A stretch of 64,000 bases of DNA from Pseudomonas palleroniana (GTDB taxonomy: Bacteria; Pseudomonadota; Gammaproteobacteria; Pseudomonadales; Pseudomonadaceae): positions 1-64,000 of the forward strand of contig NZ_PYWX01000063.1 of assembly GCF_003031675.1 (NCBI RefSeq), in the 5' to 3' direction. Every line of letters starts with the position of its first letter. Positions within the stretch are counted from its first letter, which is position 1. Positions 9,179 through 17,872 of the stretch are shown here, one piece after another. The position numbers and the translations under genes were made by a program. The notes under the pieces are model-generated. The model did not search any database. It was not told where the DNA came from and saw only the letters and a list, made by a program, of their open reading frames with translations.

Positions 9179-10420
9179 TCATGCAGCGCGGGGCGCCAGG
9201 CCCTGCATATCAATGGAAGGAACCTGCTGGCCAATCAACTCAGCCAGCAGTTGGCCGCTACCGCTGGCCAGCGTAAACCCGAGCGCGCCATGGCCCAGGT
9301 TCAACCACAGGTTGCTATAAACACTGGCGCCGATCAGCGGCACGCCGGTCGGAGTGGCCGGACGCATGCCTGCCCATTCGACCGCGTGGGCATAGTCGCC
9401 GGCCAGAGGGAAAGTCTCCAACGCCTGACGCTTCATCAGCGCCAGGCGCTTGGGTTCAAGGCGGGCGTCAAAACCGACGATGTCCACCATGGCCGCCACC
9501 CGCAGTTGCTCACCGATGCGCGCGTAGACGATCTTGCGGTCGTAGTCGGTGATGCTCACACTCGGCGCCCGGTGCTGTGGGCCGATGGGCACGCTCAGGC
9601 TGTAGCCCTTGAGCGGATACAGTGGCAGCGCCAACCCCGGCAGGCCCAACTCAGCACTGCGATGGCCGGCCGCGAGTACCAGTTGTTCCACGGGCAGCAC
9701 TTCATCGCCCAACTCGACGGCCCGCACCACGCCGTTGGCGTGGCGAATCGCAGTCACCCGCCGCCCCAGTAAAAACCTGCACCGGCCCGACGCCTCAAGC
9801 CGCTCGGCGAGCCGCCGGCAGAAGGCATGACAATCAGCCACTTCCTCGTTCGGCGTGTAAATGCCGCCGACAAAACCACCGTCTGCCAGTGCAGGTTCAA
9901 GGCGCGCACAATCCACCGCCGACAGTACCTGCTGCTGGAGGATATCCGTGACTTTGCTGCGCGCCTGCTCAAACGTGGCCGAGTGGCGGAAGGTCACCAA
10001 CTTGCCGTTACGCCGCCAGTCGAAACCGTCCAGATGATCATCCTCGCGCCAGCGCTGCAACGTGTCCTGGCTCAGGGACGCCAGGCGCAGCAGGTGGGCG
10101 GCATTGCTCTTGTTGACCGAGCCACGGCAGGCGCCAAGAAACGCGGCCATCCAGCGCCATTGCTGAAGGTCCAGGCGCGGGCGCAGCCTGAGCGGCGAAT
10201 CACCGCGCAGCAACCAGCCAATGGCTTGCAGGGGAACACCGGCGTCGGCCAACGGCGCGACGTAGCGATAAGACAACTGCCCACCGTTGGCGAAACTGGT
10301 TTCACTGCCCACACTGTCGCGAGCCTCGATCAGTGTCACCTCATGGCCCGCCCGCACCAACGCGTAAGCACTGGCCAAACCGATGACGCCACCGCCGATG
10401 ATGCAAACTCGCTTGGCCAT
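9179..10420 (-). CDS. dguA: FAD-dependent D-amino acid (D-glutamate) dehydrogenase
   Basis: DAO-superfamily flavoprotein (413 residues) that oxidises a D-amino acid to the imino acid. The N-terminal Rossmann motif VCIIGGGVIGLASAYAL is followed by ANGGQLSYRYVAPLAD, close to DadA-type dehydrogenases, and by GMRPATPTGVPLIG and NLGHGALGFTLASGSG near the C-terminus. I used the ATG at 10420; an in-frame GTG three codons upstream is possible. The neighbours (RidA, binding protein, LysR) support D-Glu/D-Gln as substrate, as for P. aeruginosa DguA, but do not prove it. Confidence 0.87.
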   Translation of the reverse strand: MAKRVCIIGGGVIGLASAYALVRAGHEVTLIEARDSVGSETSFANGGQLSYRYVAPLADAGVPLQAIGWLLRGDSPLRLRPRLDLQQWRWMAAFLGACRGSVNKSNAAHLLRLASLSQDTLQRWREDDHLDGFDWRRNGKLVTFRHSATFEQARSKVTDILQQQVLSAVDCARLEPALADGGFVGGIYTPNEEVADCHAFCRRLAERLEASGRCRFLLGRRVTAIRHANGVVRAVELGDEVLPVEQLVLAAGHRSAELGLPGLALPLYPLKGYSLSVPIGPQHRAPSVSITDYDRKIVYARIGEQLRVAAMVDIVGFDARLEPKRLALMKRQALETFPLAGDYAHAVEWAGMRPATPTGVPLIGASVYSNLWLNLGHGALGFTLASGSGQLLAELIGQQVPSIDMQGLAPRAA

Positions 10421-10465
10421 CCCCGCCACCCGTGGTTGAAGTAAGAGGTTCCAAGGGTAGAGGCA

Positions 10466-10519
10466 GGTGACAGGTCACCGACAATGAATAAAGATGGTCC
10501 ACCTATAAACAAAGGTTAT
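10466..10519. promoter_or_regulatory. dguR-dguA intergenic operator candidates
   Basis: Two inverted repeats lie in the 108-base divergent spacer: GGTGAC-AG-GTCACC (10466-10479) and ATAA-N7-TTAT (10505-10519), the second ten bases before the dguR start. LysR regulators typically bind T-N11-A type imperfect palindromes between divergent genes, so these are plausible DguR sites. No experimental support is available here. Confidence 0.45.
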
Positions 10520-10528
10520 GGACTTGCC

Positions 10529-11431
10529 ATGCGCTTGCGGCATATCGAAATTTTCCAGGCCATCCGCCAGACCGGCTCCGTCAGCGCCGCCGCGCAGTTG
10601 TTGCACGTCTCGCAACCGGCGGTGACCAAGGTGTTGCAACACGCCGAATTGCAGCTCGGCTTCCCGCTGTTCCTGCGGGTGCGCGGCAAACTGCAGCCCA
10701 CCCCGGAAGCCCTGGCGCTGGAAAGTGAAGTGGAGAAAGTCACCCAGAGCCTGCAAGGGGTGCGGCGCCTGGCCAAGAGCCTGCGCCACGAGCCTGGGCA
10801 AAGCGTGCGCATCGGTGCGATTCCGGCGCTGGCATTGTCACTGTTGCCACCGGCGGTGCTGGAGTGGAAGCGCGATTACCCGGACATCGCCTGCGAGCTG
10901 TCCAGCGACCACAGCCGCGAGCTGGTCCACAAGCTGTTGATGCGCGAGATCGACCTGGCGCTGACGCTCAACTTCTCCGGCCATCCGGGGCTGACCACCC
11001 AGGTGCTGGCCAACGGTGTGCTGGTGGCGTTGGCGTCCAAAGGCTATTGGCCCGAAACCGCGTCGGCTCAACCTTTGCCTTTATCGGATCTGGCCGGCGC
11101 ACCGCTGATTGGCTTGTCCAGCGCTGACCCGCTGGCGGCAAAACTCGAGAATTACCTGGAAAGCGTCGACCCGGCGCCTCGGGTGACCCTCTCCGTACAG
11201 ACCTACTCCCTGGCCCGGGCCATGGTGGAGTCCGGCGCCGGCTTGACGGTGATCGATCCCTTCACTGCATCAGGTGCCTCGACGGCCACCACCTGCATCC
11301 GCACGCTCACACCGCCGCTGCCCATCACCCTGTATGCCTTGACCCGCGCCGACGAGCCGCCGCCGCATATGCTGGCCAAGCTGGTGGAGATCTTCGGCCT
11401 GCGCGCCAGGGAGCTACTGGAGCGCTTATAA
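10529..11431 (+). CDS. dguR: LysR-family regulator of D-glutamate utilisation
   Basis: LysR regulator (300 residues) with an N-terminal winged helix-turn-helix (LRHIEIFQAIRQTGSVSAAAQLLHVSQPAVTK, residues about 3-35) and a periplasmic-binding-like effector domain. It is divergent from dguA, matching P. aeruginosa DguR, which activates dguABC in response to D-Glu. The start is the ATG at 10529, at the conserved MRLRHIEIF; the frame stays open 15 codons further upstream. Its 3' end overlaps the convergent hemolysin III gene by six bases. Confidence 0.88.
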   Translation: MRLRHIEIFQAIRQTGSVSAAAQLLHVSQPAVTKVLQHAELQLGFPLFLRVRGKLQPTPEALALESEVEKVTQSLQGVRRLAKSLRHEPGQSVRIGAIPALALSLLPPAVLEWKRDYPDIACELSSDHSRELVHKLLMREIDLALTLNFSGHPGLTTQVLANGVLVALASKGYWPETASAQPLPLSDLAGAPLIGLSSADPLAAKLENYLESVDPAPRVTLSVQTYSLARAMVESGAGLTVIDPFTASGASTATTCIRTLTPPLPITLYALTRADEPPPHMLAKLVEIFGLRARELLERL

Positions 11432-12043
11432 GACGTAATGCATGATCGCCACGAAGTGCAGCAGGCTGCCGCCGATCACGAACAGATGCCAGATCCCGTG
11501 GGAATGCCGCAGCCGGTCCTCCAAGGCAAAGAAGATGATGCCGACGGTGTACAGCACCCCACCCGCCGCCAGCCAGGTAAACCCCGCCGTGCCCAGCGCG
11601 GCGATCAGCGGCTTGACGGCCACCAGCACGATCCAGCCCATCACCGCGTAGATCACGATCGACAGGATGCGCGCCTCGGAGCGCGGCTTGATCTCCTGCA
11701 GGATGCCGATCACCGCCAGCCCCCACACGATGCCGAACAGCGTCCAACCCCACGGGCCACGCAAGGTCACCAGGCAGAACGGCGTGTAACTGCCGGCAAT
11801 CAGCAGGTAGATAGAGAAATGATCGACCTTCTGCATGATCTCTTTTCGCCGCCCGCGCACGCTGTGGTACACGGTCGACGCGCTGTACAGCACCAGCAAC
11901 GTAAAGCCATAAATCGCCACGCTGACAATCTTCCACGGGCTGCCATCCAGGCTCGCCACCACCAACATCCACACTGCACCAATACACGCCGCCACTGTCC
12001 CGAGCAAATGGCTCCAGGCGTTGAATCGTTCACCGTGGTACAT
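11426..12043 (-). CDS. hemolysin III / PAQR-family membrane protein
   Basis: Seven-helix inner-membrane protein (205 residues) of the HlyIII/YqfA family. Diagnostic segments are MYHGERFNAWSHLLG, LYSASTVYHSV, KVDHFSIYLLIAGSYTPF and the C-terminal SHGIWHLFVIGGSLLHF with the metal-binding histidines. The family is linked to membrane lipid homeostasis; the haemolysin name is historical. It is divergent from mdcR. Confidence 0.92.
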   Translation of the reverse strand: MYHGERFNAWSHLLGTVAACIGAVWMLVVASLDGSPWKIVSVAIYGFTLLVLYSASTVYHSVRGRRKEIMQKVDHFSIYLLIAGSYTPFCLVTLRGPWGWTLFGIVWGLAVIGILQEIKPRSEARILSIVIYAVMGWIVLVAVKPLIAALGTAGFTWLAAGGVLYTVGIIFFALEDRLRHSHGIWHLFVIGGSLLHFVAIMHYVL

Positions 12044-12186
12044 CTGTCACCGACCTCCCTAACCGTTAACCATTGGCGAGCTAGCGTCCGACCTTGCGCA
12101 TAAGAGTGCAAGCGTCTTGTGACGTTCCGAGGACGCCGCGCGGTTTTGCGGGCACAATCGAACGCATTCGAACAAGAGCCACGGCC

Positions 12187-13131
12187 ATGCTGATCGACGA
12201 AGAGTTCACCCTCAAGAAGCTGGAAATCTTCCTGGCGTTCATGCGCACCGGTAACCTGGCCCGCGCCGCCGCCGAGCTGCAAACCAGTAACGTCAGCGTG
12301 CACCGCGCCATCCACTCCCTGGAAAATGCCCTGCGTTGCCCACTGTTCAAACACGAAGGGCGCAACCTCACCCCGCTGGAAAGTGCCTACGTGCTGGAAG
12401 AGCGCGCGCAAAAACTGGTCGCCGATGTGGTCGACAGCGTGCGCTTGACCCGTGAAGCCGCGGGTTTCTCCGCCGAACGCTTCAAGCTCGGCGCGTTGTA
12501 TTCGCTGACGGTCAAGACCGTGCCGCAACTGATCATGGGCCTGAAAATCCGGCGCAGCGAACTCAACATCGACCTGATCCTGGGCTCCAACTTCGACCTG
12601 CTCTACAAGCTCAAGAATATGGAAGTGGACGCGATCCTGATCTCCCTCGATGAGCACGCCAACGACCCTGACTGCGAACAGATCGCGCTGTTCTCGGACG
12701 ACATCTTCCTCGCCACCCCGGCCGACTCGCCGTTCGATCGCGAGCAGCAGATCGACCTCGCCGCCGTTCGCGACGCCACCTTCATCACCCTCACGCAAGG
12801 CTTCGCCACCCACCAGGATGGCAATCGCGTATTCAAGCAAGCGGGGTTCGAACCGAAAGTCGCGATGCAGGTGAATGACATTTTCACGTTACTGAGCATG
12901 GTCAGTTCGGGAGTGGGCTATGCCCTTCTGCCGGGAAGGATTGCGGCGGTGTATGAGAACCGGGTGAAACTGATACCGCTGCAACCTCGGTATCGGTTGC
13001 AGCAGCATATTGGCGTGGTGTTCTTGAAGGCCAAGGAACGCGACCCGAATTTGCTCGCGTTGCTGGCGGAGTGTCGGATGTATGCCAACCGCCAGACCGC
13101 TATCGGGAGCAAGCCCCCTCCCACATTTTGA
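12187..13131 (+). CDS. mdcR: LysR-family malonate utilisation regulator
   Basis: LysR regulator (314 residues) with the N-terminal helix-turn-helix (TLKKLEIFLAFMRTGNLARAAAELQTSNVSVHRAI) and an effector-binding domain ending near GVVFLKAKERDPNLLALLAECRMYANR. It closely resembles MdcR, which activates mdc genes on malonate, and adjoins the mdc-mad operon tail to tail. I used the ATG at 12187 with upstream AGAGCCACGG; the frame is open further upstream. The last 11 residues (TAIGSKPPPTF) are encoded by a REP element, so the original C-terminus has been replaced or extended. Confidence 0.9.
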   Translation: MLIDEEFTLKKLEIFLAFMRTGNLARAAAELQTSNVSVHRAIHSLENALRCPLFKHEGRNLTPLESAYVLEERAQKLVADVVDSVRLTREAAGFSAERFKLGALYSLTVKTVPQLIMGLKIRRSELNIDLILGSNFDLLYKLKNMEVDAILISLDEHANDPDCEQIALFSDDIFLATPADSPFDREQQIDLAAVRDATFITLTQGFATHQDGNRVFKQAGFEPKVAMQVNDIFTLLSMVSSGVGYALLPGRIAAVYENRVKLIPLQPRYRLQQHIGVVFLKAKERDPNLLALLAECRMYANRQTAIGSKPPPTF

Positions 13132-13216
13132 TCTGCGCCCCAATCAAATATGGGAGCCTCCTCCTAGATTTGAGCTGTGAACCCAATCAAGTGTGGGAGG
13201 GGGCTTGCCCCCGATG
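13099..13216. repeat. REP copies between mdcR and madM
   Basis: One REP core in reverse orientation (13099-13125, inside the 3' end of mdcR), a degraded copy near 13150-13165, and a forward copy (13192-13216, with CCCCCGAT in place of CTCCCGAT). The tail-out order is opposite to the usual REPIN doublet. Confidence 0.8.
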
Positions 13217-13246
13217 ACGCCAGACCAGACAACACAAACTCCAGAG

Positions 13247-14011
13247 TCAGCCAACCAGCCCACGCACAATGAAGTACAGCACCGAAGGCCCGAGCAAGCA
13301 CCCAAGCCCGGTATGGAACGTCGCCGTCAACGCACCATAAGGCACCAGCCGCCGATCCGTCGCCGCCAGCCCCGCCGTCACCCCGCTCACCGTGCCGGCC
13401 AAACCGCCAAACACCATCGCCGAGCGCGGGTTGTCCAAGCCCATCCAGCGCGCCGCCACCGGGGTGCCGACCATCACCAGAATCGCCTTGATCAAGCCGG
13501 TGGCAATCGACAGCGCCATCACGTCCGAAGTCGCGCCAATCGCCGCGCCGGTCACCGGGCCGACAATGTACGTCACCGCACCGGCGCCGATGGTGGTCAT
13601 GCTGACCGCATCGCGATAACCAAAGGCCCAGGCCATGCTGGCGCCGACAATAAACGGCAGCACCGTGCCCAGCAGCAACGCGATCACGCCGATCAACCCT
13701 GCCTTGCGCGCTTCAGTGGCTTGCACTTCAAACGCGGTGGCAACGATGGCGAAATCCCGTATCATCGCACCGCCCATCAGGCCAATGCCGGAGAACAACG
13801 CCACATCGGCCAAGCCCTTTTGCCCGCCGGTGAGTGTGCCGCCGACCCAGGCCAGTACCAGACCGATAACGATGGCGATCGCCGAGCCATGAATGCGCCC
13901 GAACGTCAGGCGCTTGGACAGCACCACGGAAATCCACATCACCACACCCACGAAGGCGAATGCGGTAACCAGGCCGTTATGTTCCAGACCTTTCTCGATG
14001 AGGTCCCACAT
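13247..14011 (-). CDS. madM: malonate transporter subunit MadM
   Basis: Larger subunit of the sodium-linked MadLM malonate importer: 254 residues and about eight hydrophobic helices. Conserved family segments include GLVTAFAFVGVVMWISVVLS, GTLTGGQKGLADVALFSGIG and NPRSAMVFGGLAGTVSGVTAGLAATD. It is the last gene of the mdc-mad operon; its ATG lies one base from the madL stop, consistent with coupled translation. Confidence 0.94.
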   Translation of the reverse strand: MWDLIEKGLEHNGLVTAFAFVGVVMWISVVLSKRLTFGRIHGSAIAIVIGLVLAWVGGTLTGGQKGLADVALFSGIGLMGGAMIRDFAIVATAFEVQATEARKAGLIGVIALLLGTVLPFIVGASMAWAFGYRDAVSMTTIGAGAVTYIVGPVTGAAIGATSDVMALSIATGLIKAILVMVGTPVAARWMGLDNPRSAMVFGGLAGTVSGVTAGLAATDRRLVPYGALTATFHTGLGCLLGPSVLYFIVRGLVG

Positions 14012-14012
14012 A

Positions 14013-14417
14013 TCAGCGACCTCCTGCCGACGCGATCAGCGGTTCTTCAGCGGGTAGCGGTTCGCCTTTGTGGGTGCGGCTGATCAGGGCAATCGTGCAA
14101 CCGCACACCAGTACCGAACCGATGGCCGCCAGTACCGCCACCGGTCCACCGTGCAGGGCCGTCACCACGTTTTGTTGCGCCGCCATCGCCACCACTACGG
14201 GGATGTACATCGCGCCCCAGAAGCCCACGCCCATCTCGCAATCCTTGGTCATGCCACCGCGTTTTTGCATCCACAGGCGGGCGCAGATCAGCAGGATCAT
14301 CGCAATGCCCACTCCGCCCACGTTGGATTTGACGCCGAGCAACACGCCGAGCATGTCGCCCATGATCACGCCCGCTAGCGTGCAGATCGCCAGCAATGCC
14401 ACACCGTAGATAATCAT
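14013..14417 (-). CDS. madL: malonate transporter subunit MadL
   Basis: Smaller MadLM subunit: 134 residues with four predicted helices, beginning MIIYGVALLAICTLAGVIMG. The frame is open for 44 codons upstream, but the hydrophobic N-terminus and an AGGACAAC ribosome site (about 14421-14428) mark the ATG at 14417. It follows mdcH by 67 bases. Confidence 0.93.
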   Translation of the reverse strand: MIIYGVALLAICTLAGVIMGDMLGVLLGVKSNVGGVGIAMILLICARLWMQKRGGMTKDCEMGVGFWGAMYIPVVVAMAAQQNVVTALHGGPVAVLAAIGSVLVCGCTIALISRTHKGEPLPAEEPLIASAGGR

Positions 14418-14484
14418 TGTTGTTGTCCTCAAAGTGCTCGATCGAAATTGTTGTTTTTGTACTTCGAATGCCTTGGGTGGGGCT

Positions 14485-15384
14485 TTATCGGTGGCGGCGT
14501 TCCTCCTCTTGCAGCAGGGCCTGCAAGGTGTCCAGGCGCGCGCCTTCATAGGCGATCACCGTGCCTTGCTCGAACACCCGGCGTGACAGGCCGGTCAGCA
14601 CGGAGCCCGGCGGCAATTCGATTTGCAGGCGCACGCCGCGCTCGTAGGCGCTTTGCACAGTGCCGCGCCAGTCGACGATGCGGCACATGTTGAACGCCAG
14701 GTCATCGCGCAGTTGCTCGGGGTTGTGGATAGGTCGGGCACGCGTGCTGCTCAGGTAGGTGATGCGCGGCGCCTTGAGTGCAACGAAAGCTTGTGCCAAC
14801 ACCTGGGCGGGTTGCTCCAGCAACGCGCAGTGGGATGGCACGCTCACCGCCAGGCGCTTGGCAATGCCGTTGCCTTTGATGCGCTCGGCGACAAGCGCCA
14901 TCGCCGCGTTGCTGCCGGCAATGACGACCTGGTTGTCGGCATTGATATTGGCCAGGTACACCGGGGTTTGCGGGCTGTGGATAGCGGCCAGCAAGGCTTC
15001 GACGGTGGCTAGCTGAGCACCGATGATCGCCGTCATGCCATACCCTTGTGGATAAGCCTGCTGCATCAGTTCGCCGCGCAGGCTGACCAGTCTGACCGCG
15101 TCGGCAAAATCCAGGGCACCGGCGATAACCGCGGCCGGATAGGCACCGATGGACAGGCCCGCTACGTAATCGGGTGTGTATTGCAGCTGGCGGGCGTGGG
15201 CCACGCCGCTGATCAACAGGCACAATTGCACGGCGCGCGTCGACTCAAGGGCTTGCGCGCAATCGAGTTGGCGAACGTCCTCACCCAAGGCATGGCTGGC
15301 TTCATCCAGCACAACGGCAGGCAATGGCTGGAGCATGCCCGGCCGTTGCGCGCCCTGCCCCGGAAACACCAGCAGGCTGCTCAT
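14485..15384 (-). CDS. mdcH: malonyl-CoA:ACP transacylase of malonate decarboxylase
   Basis: FabD-like transacylase (299 residues) that primes the decarboxylase acyl-carrier protein with malonyl from malonyl-CoA. Signatures are VFPGQGAQRPGM at the N-terminus, the GLSIGAYPAA nucleophile elbow (Ser near residue 90) and the SVPSHCALL histidine. The start ATG at 15384 overlaps the mdcG stop by four bases. Confidence 0.94.
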   Translation of the reverse strand: MSSLLVFPGQGAQRPGMLQPLPAVVLDEASHALGEDVRQLDCAQALESTRAVQLCLLISGVAHARQLQYTPDYVAGLSIGAYPAAVIAGALDFADAVRLVSLRGELMQQAYPQGYGMTAIIGAQLATVEALLAAIHSPQTPVYLANINADNQVVIAGSNAAMALVAERIKGNGIAKRLAVSVPSHCALLEQPAQVLAQAFVALKAPRITYLSSTRARPIHNPEQLRDDLAFNMCRIVDWRGTVQSAYERGVRLQIELPPGSVLTGLSRRVFEQGTVIAYEGARLDTLQALLQEEERRHR

Positions 15385-15977
15385 GCCACGGCCTGCCAGG
15401 GGTTGAATACGAGATGCGCACCGCTGACGGTTTTCAACAGCACTCGGCGTGATGGGCCAGCCCATTCGCGTAAAGCGACCGCGCCGAAGGGCGTTTGCAG
15501 TTGCAGGTCCACCGCACACACTGCTGTGTCCAACAATGCCAGCAGGTCCCGCGCGGCATGCCGATCAAGCGGTTCAGGCGTACACAAAATCAAATCCAGA
15601 TCGCTTTGGGCATGCAGCGCTTCGATGCCGCTGGCCAACTCAAAGCCGGCGCTGCCGCTGACGCCCCAGTCCAAAGACGCCAGCAACGGGCGCACCTGAT
15701 CAAGCGCGCGCAACGCAGGCACCTCCCGCGACGAACGCCGCTCACGCAGGGCTTGCGGCGTGACGCTGCGCTGCACCGAGTGCAGGGGCATGGCCGTGGC
15801 AAAACGTTGCTCGCGCAAACGCCCACGCACACCGACCGCCACAGAGCCAGGTTCGGCGACGGCGCGACGCACCACCACCGGGTGGCCGGCGCTGATCGCG
15901 GCCAGCGCCCAGGCCGGTGCATCGGCAGGCAGTTGCGCCGGGGTCATGCCCCAGAGCAAATCGTGCGCGTTCACCAT
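15381..15977 (-). CDS. mdcG: phosphoribosyl-dephospho-CoA transferase
   Basis: Nucleotidyltransferase (198 residues) that attaches the 2'-(5''-triphosphoribosyl)-3'-dephospho-CoA prosthetic group to the serine of MdcC. The ELASGIEALHAQSDLDLIL segment carries the DxD-type metal site of the family. It overlaps mdcE upstream (7 bases) and mdcH downstream (4 bases), so translation is coupled. Confidence 0.92.
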   Translation of the reverse strand: MVNAHDLLWGMTPAQLPADAPAWALAAISAGHPVVVRRAVAEPGSVAVGVRGRLREQRFATAMPLHSVQRSVTPQALRERRSSREVPALRALDQVRPLLASLDWGVSGSAGFELASGIEALHAQSDLDLILCTPEPLDRHAARDLLALLDTAVCAVDLQLQTPFGAVALREWAGPSRRVLLKTVSGAHLVFNPWQAVA

Positions 15978-16741
15978 TGCTCCCGCAGCAGTTGGCGTAC
16001 GTGGCTGGAGGCGGCGCGATTGGCGGCGCCCAGGCGCCCGCTCAGATCGGTGCTGGCGATATCCTTGATCGCCTGCACCAGGCAGTCGCTGACCCGCGCC
16101 AGGTCATCCGCCGTAGGCTGTTCGATCCGGCTGACCGACAGCGTCTCCCAGAGCAGACCGAGGCTGGCATAACTGTCGATGTCATAGGCCATGGGCGGCA
16201 CGCTGGCAGCCAGGGCTTCCAACTCTTCGACGCTGCGCAGGGTCACCCGCGCGGCAGAAGCTTTGCCCATGGCATGCACCATCACACCCGGGTCGCGCAG
16301 GGCGATCAAGCGATTGGCTTGGTAGCCGTGGGCGAGAAACGCACCCGACATGGCCTTGCCCACCAAGAGCGCAATTACCGGGTGCCCGGCCAACCGTGCG
16401 CGGGCGTAACTGTCGGCGGCGGCGGCCAGGGCTTGATGAATGCCGAGGGCTTCTTCGCGACGCCCGTAGGCTTGGCTGGGCACATCGACAATGGCAATGA
16501 TCGGACGCCGGTCGCCACGGGCGATGGCGTCATCCACGGCCTTGGCCAGGCCCCAGCCTTCGAGCAAGCCGACTTCCCCATGGCGGGCACGGGCAAAGCG
16601 GTTTTGTGGGTCGGTGACCACGGCGATAAAGCGCACGGCTTGCCCGCCCAAGGCAGCGTCGGCGACCCTCAATGAAGCCGGCAAGCCCTCAACAGGCGTT
16701 GCCCCGGCGCTCAATGCGTTGAACCACTGCAAGCCTCTCAT
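15971..16741 (-). CDS. mdcE: malonate decarboxylase gamma subunit
   Basis: Carboxyltransferase-like subunit (256 residues) of the malonyl-S-ACP decarboxylase, paired with MdcD. It has the crotonase-type fold segments FIAVVTDPQNRFARARHGEVGL, RPIIAIVDVPSQAYGRREE and VIALLVGKAMSGAFLAHGYQ. It starts within the mdcD stop (ATGA overlap). Confidence 0.94.
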   Translation of the reverse strand: MRGLQWFNALSAGATPVEGLPASLRVADAALGGQAVRFIAVVTDPQNRFARARHGEVGLLEGWGLAKAVDDAIARGDRRPIIAIVDVPSQAYGRREEALGIHQALAAAADSYARARLAGHPVIALLVGKAMSGAFLAHGYQANRLIALRDPGVMVHAMGKASAARVTLRSVEELEALAASVPPMAYDIDSYASLGLLWETLSVSRIEQPTADDLARVSDCLVQAIKDIASTDLSGRLGAANRAASSHVRQLLREQW

Positions 16742-17580
16742 GGGCGTTCTCCTTGATACAGCTTGCGCACCGTCGTCGGATCGATCTGCGGCGTGGCGTC
16801 CAGTTCGGCCAGGCGCGCCAAGTAGTACTCGGCCTGACGGCTGCGCTGTTTAGCGGGTAAGCCTTGTTGCAGCAGCGCGGTGACGGTCTGCTGGATCTGC
16901 ACGGCATCGTCCGCGACATAGCGGTCGGCCAGGCCACTGTTAAAGCGTTGCTCCCCTCCGGTGAGGCTCCAGATGAAAGGCCGGTCACGGGAGTCATACT
17001 CATCCAGGCCCGCTTCCTGCTCGATCACTTGCGGGCCGTTCAGGCCCAGGCGGGCTTCACGGGTGACAACGAGGTAGCTGCACAGCCCGGCCGCGATGGA
17101 CATGCCGCCAAAGCAACCGACACTGCCGGCCACCACGCCGACCACGGGCTGGTATTGGCGCAGGTCGACAATCGCCGCGTGGATATCGGCTATCGCGGCC
17201 AGGCCCAGGTTGGCTTCCTGCAGGCGCACGCCACCGGTTTCCAGCAACAGCACGGCACGCGTGGGCACACCGTTGCGGTTGTCTTCGGCCGCCAGCTCCA
17301 AGGCGCCAGCGATTTTTGCGCCACCGACTTCACCGAGGCTGCCGCCCTGGAAACTCCCTTCGATGGCCGCGATCACTACCGGCAACCCGGCCATGTTGCC
17401 CTTGGCGATCACCACGCCATCGTCGGCCTGGGGTACCACGCCCTGGCGACTGAGCCAGGGCGACATCACGCGCTGGAACGGATCGATCAGTTCGCGCAGG
17501 GAGCCGGCGTCCAGCAATGCCTTGGCCCGCTGACGAGCGCCCAATTCGACGAAGCTGTGTTTAGCCAGCAAGTCAGTCAT
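16738..17580 (-). CDS. mdcD: malonate decarboxylase beta subunit
   Basis: Carboxyltransferase-type subunit (280 residues) that, with MdcE, decarboxylates malonyl-S-ACP to acetyl-S-ACP. Starts MTDLLAKHSFVELGARQRA and contains TRAVLLLETGGVRLQEANLGL and VVAGSVGCFGGMSIAAGLCSY. The frame is open upstream, but the ATG at 17580 overlaps the mdcC stop by 8 bases, in line with the tight packing of the operon. Confidence 0.95.
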   Translation of the reverse strand: MTDLLAKHSFVELGARQRAKALLDAGSLRELIDPFQRVMSPWLSRQGVVPQADDGVVIAKGNMAGLPVVIAAIEGSFQGGSLGEVGGAKIAGALELAAEDNRNGVPTRAVLLLETGGVRLQEANLGLAAIADIHAAIVDLRQYQPVVGVVAGSVGCFGGMSIAAGLCSYLVVTREARLGLNGPQVIEQEAGLDEYDSRDRPFIWSLTGGEQRFNSGLADRYVADDAVQIQQTVTALLQQGLPAKQRSRQAEYYLARLAELDATPQIDPTTVRKLYQGERP

Positions 17581-17872
17581 GCCCGACCTCCTCGAAACCC
17601 TGCTCCAGGCGCAGCCGCACCACGCCGGGCGTCGCGCCGAAATCGTGGATATCAATGTGCAACGCCGGTGGCGTCTGCTCCTGGAAAATCCGCTCAAACA
17701 GATGACGCCAACGTTGTTCAGCGCCATTCACCGAGGTTTGCACCTGGATCGTCAGCGTGCCCGCCGTGCCTGGCTCCAGCAGCACTTCCAGGTCTCCCGA
17801 ACCGACACATCCCACCAATGCACGACCTTTGGGCGGCGCCCCGGCGGGGAATTCAAAGGATAAGGTTTCCAT
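17573..17872 (-). CDS. mdcC: malonate decarboxylase acyl-carrier protein
   Basis: Delta subunit, the carrier protein (99 residues) that bears the triphosphoribosyl-dephospho-CoA arm. The attachment serine is visible in LVGCVGSGDLEVLLEP at residue 25, the same position as in the Klebsiella protein. The ATG at 17872 shares a base with the mdcB stop (TGATG); a GTG one codon upstream is an alternative. Confidence 0.94.
   Translation of the reverse strand: METLSFEFPAGAPPKGRALVGCVGSGDLEVLLEPGTAGTLTIQVQTSVNGAEQRWRHLFERIFQEQTPPALHIDIHDFGATPGVVRLRLEQGFEEVGHD

Noticed and set aside
13099-13216. REP spacing read as a CRISPR array
   Set aside because: The copies are inverted, differ in sequence and spacing and are far too few. 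No cas genes are present.
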